Positions 63,605 through 64,000 of a stretch of DNA of 64,000 nt are shown one piece after another. Numbering within the stretch: position 1 is the first letter of the stretch; the number at the start of each line of letters is the position of its first letter. The notes under the pieces are model-generated. The model saw nothing but the letters and a program-made list of their open reading frames with translations. It did not search any database and was not told the origin of the DNA. Where the stretch lies: assembly GCA_024703915.1 (NCBI GenBank), contig CP087969.1, positions 1 to 64,000 on the forward strand. The letters are read 5' to 3'. The position numbers and the translations under genes were made by a program. The DNA comes from Massilia sp. H-1. Lineage in GTDB: Bacteria > Pseudomonadota > Gammaproteobacteria > Burkholderiales > Burkholderiaceae_D.

Positions 63605-64000
63605 TCAGCGCAGCGCCACCGCGTCGGCCTGCGGAGACTGCCAACCACCGCCAAGCGCCTTGAAAGCAGCAACCGCCGCACGCGCGGACTCAGTTTGCGC
63701 TTGCGCCCGCATGTCCAAGGCCCGCAGCAAGTTCTCGTCGGCCTGGAGGACTTCGATCAGGCTAACCACGCCCTTCTGATAAGCGGCGAACGATGCCTTC
63801 CTTGCAAAGCCCAGGGAGTCCACGCCTTGCCCCAGCATGGCCGCCTGCCCTTCACGCTTGACCAGATCCGACAGCGCGTTTTCCACGTCCGCGGTCGCCC
63901 GCAGCGCCGCCAGCCGGTAAGCGGACAGCGCCTCCGCCTCCTGCCCCTTGGCCTGATCAATTTGGGCATTGATACGGCCGAAGTCAAATAGCCGCCAGCG
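63605..64000 (-). CDS. TolC/NodT-family outer-membrane efflux factor, 3' part
   Basis: Partial; the 5' end lies beyond the window. RWRLFDFGRINAQIDQAKGQEAEALSAYRLAALRATADVENAL is the second alpha-helical repeat of the outer-membrane factor family, followed by GVVSLIEVLQADENLLRALDMRAQAQTESARAAVAAFKALGGGWQ. Ends DAVALR. It leads the minus-strand unit with the two oxygenases and the methyltransferase, so a secretion function for their product is likely. Confidence 0.88.
   Translation of the reverse strand, partial: RWRLFDFGRINAQIDQAKGQEAEALSAYRLAALRATADVENALSDLVKREGQAAMLGQGVDSLGFARKASFAAYQKGVVSLIEVLQADENLLRALDMRAQAQTESARAAVAAFKALGGGWQSPQADAVALR

Overview
The window looks like chromosomal DNA of a high-GC betaproteobacterium in the Oxalobacteraceae (Massilia/Telluria/Duganella/Janthinobacterium type). 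This rests on the clpP-clpX-lon-hup-tRNA order, the protein sequences and the hpnCDE squalene cassette; the genus is inference. Most genes are housekeeping or metabolic. One mobile-element region lies at about 52.7-57.5 kb.

The sequence is damaged in a patterned way. Dozens of genes, including lon, clpX, tig, thrC, moeA and kbl, are broken by frameshifts or stops. At most breaks a GCCGGC expected from the protein family is replaced by GCTTAGGC, GCTTAAGC, GCCTAAGC or GCTAAGC. I read this as a systematic read or consensus error at a probably modified GCCGGC site, not gene decay. Interrupted genes are therefore given as single CDSs spanning their pieces.

Layout. 0-7 kb (minus strand): tig, clpP, clpX, lon, hup, tRNA-Val and two tRNA-Asp genes, with tRNA-Leu upstream of tig. 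7-13 kb: a MATE exporter, two GGGGTCAGACC palindromes, and an RND permease with its membrane-fusion lipoprotein behind a TetR-like palindrome. 13-18.4 kb: hpnC-hpnD-hpnE, then a DUF1700/DUF2807 envelope pair. 18.3-24 kb: an HI0933-type flavoprotein, a membrane protein with an overlapping XRE regulator and alpha/beta hydrolase, moaD/moeA and thrC. 24-33.5 kb: two tandem pairs of periplasmic solute-binding-like proteins, one L-serine dehydratase, the threonine-catabolic dehydrogenase/kbl pair with a divergent XRE-cupin regulator, a PNPOx-fold protein and a ceramidase-like membrane protein. 33.6-40.5 kb: prolyl oligopeptidase, a GGDEF-EAL protein coupled to a cupredoxin-like protein, and a Sel1-repeat protein. 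40.7-49.4 kb: a zinc-type uptake locus (permease, binding protein, outer-membrane protein), a DnaQ-like exonuclease, a YegD-like Hsp70, a LacI regulator, a DsbA-like isomerase, an M15 peptidase and an orphan TagH C-terminal domain. 49.6-52.3 kb: a methyltransferase, then a tandem glycine riboswitch upstream of a second serine dehydratase.

52.7-57.5 kb holds an IS256-family element that cuts an outer-membrane-type gene, a class C group II intron inserted just downstream of a transcription terminator, and an excisionase-like gene. 57.5-64 kb (minus strand) is the most unusual part: a TolC/NodT-like outer-membrane factor, two tandem JmjC/cupin Fe(II)/2-oxoglutarate-oxygenase-like proteins, a class I SAM methyltransferase overlapping the second oxygenase, an SmpA/OmlA-like lipoprotein and a TonB-dependent receptor. 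This may be an undescribed modification-and-export system.
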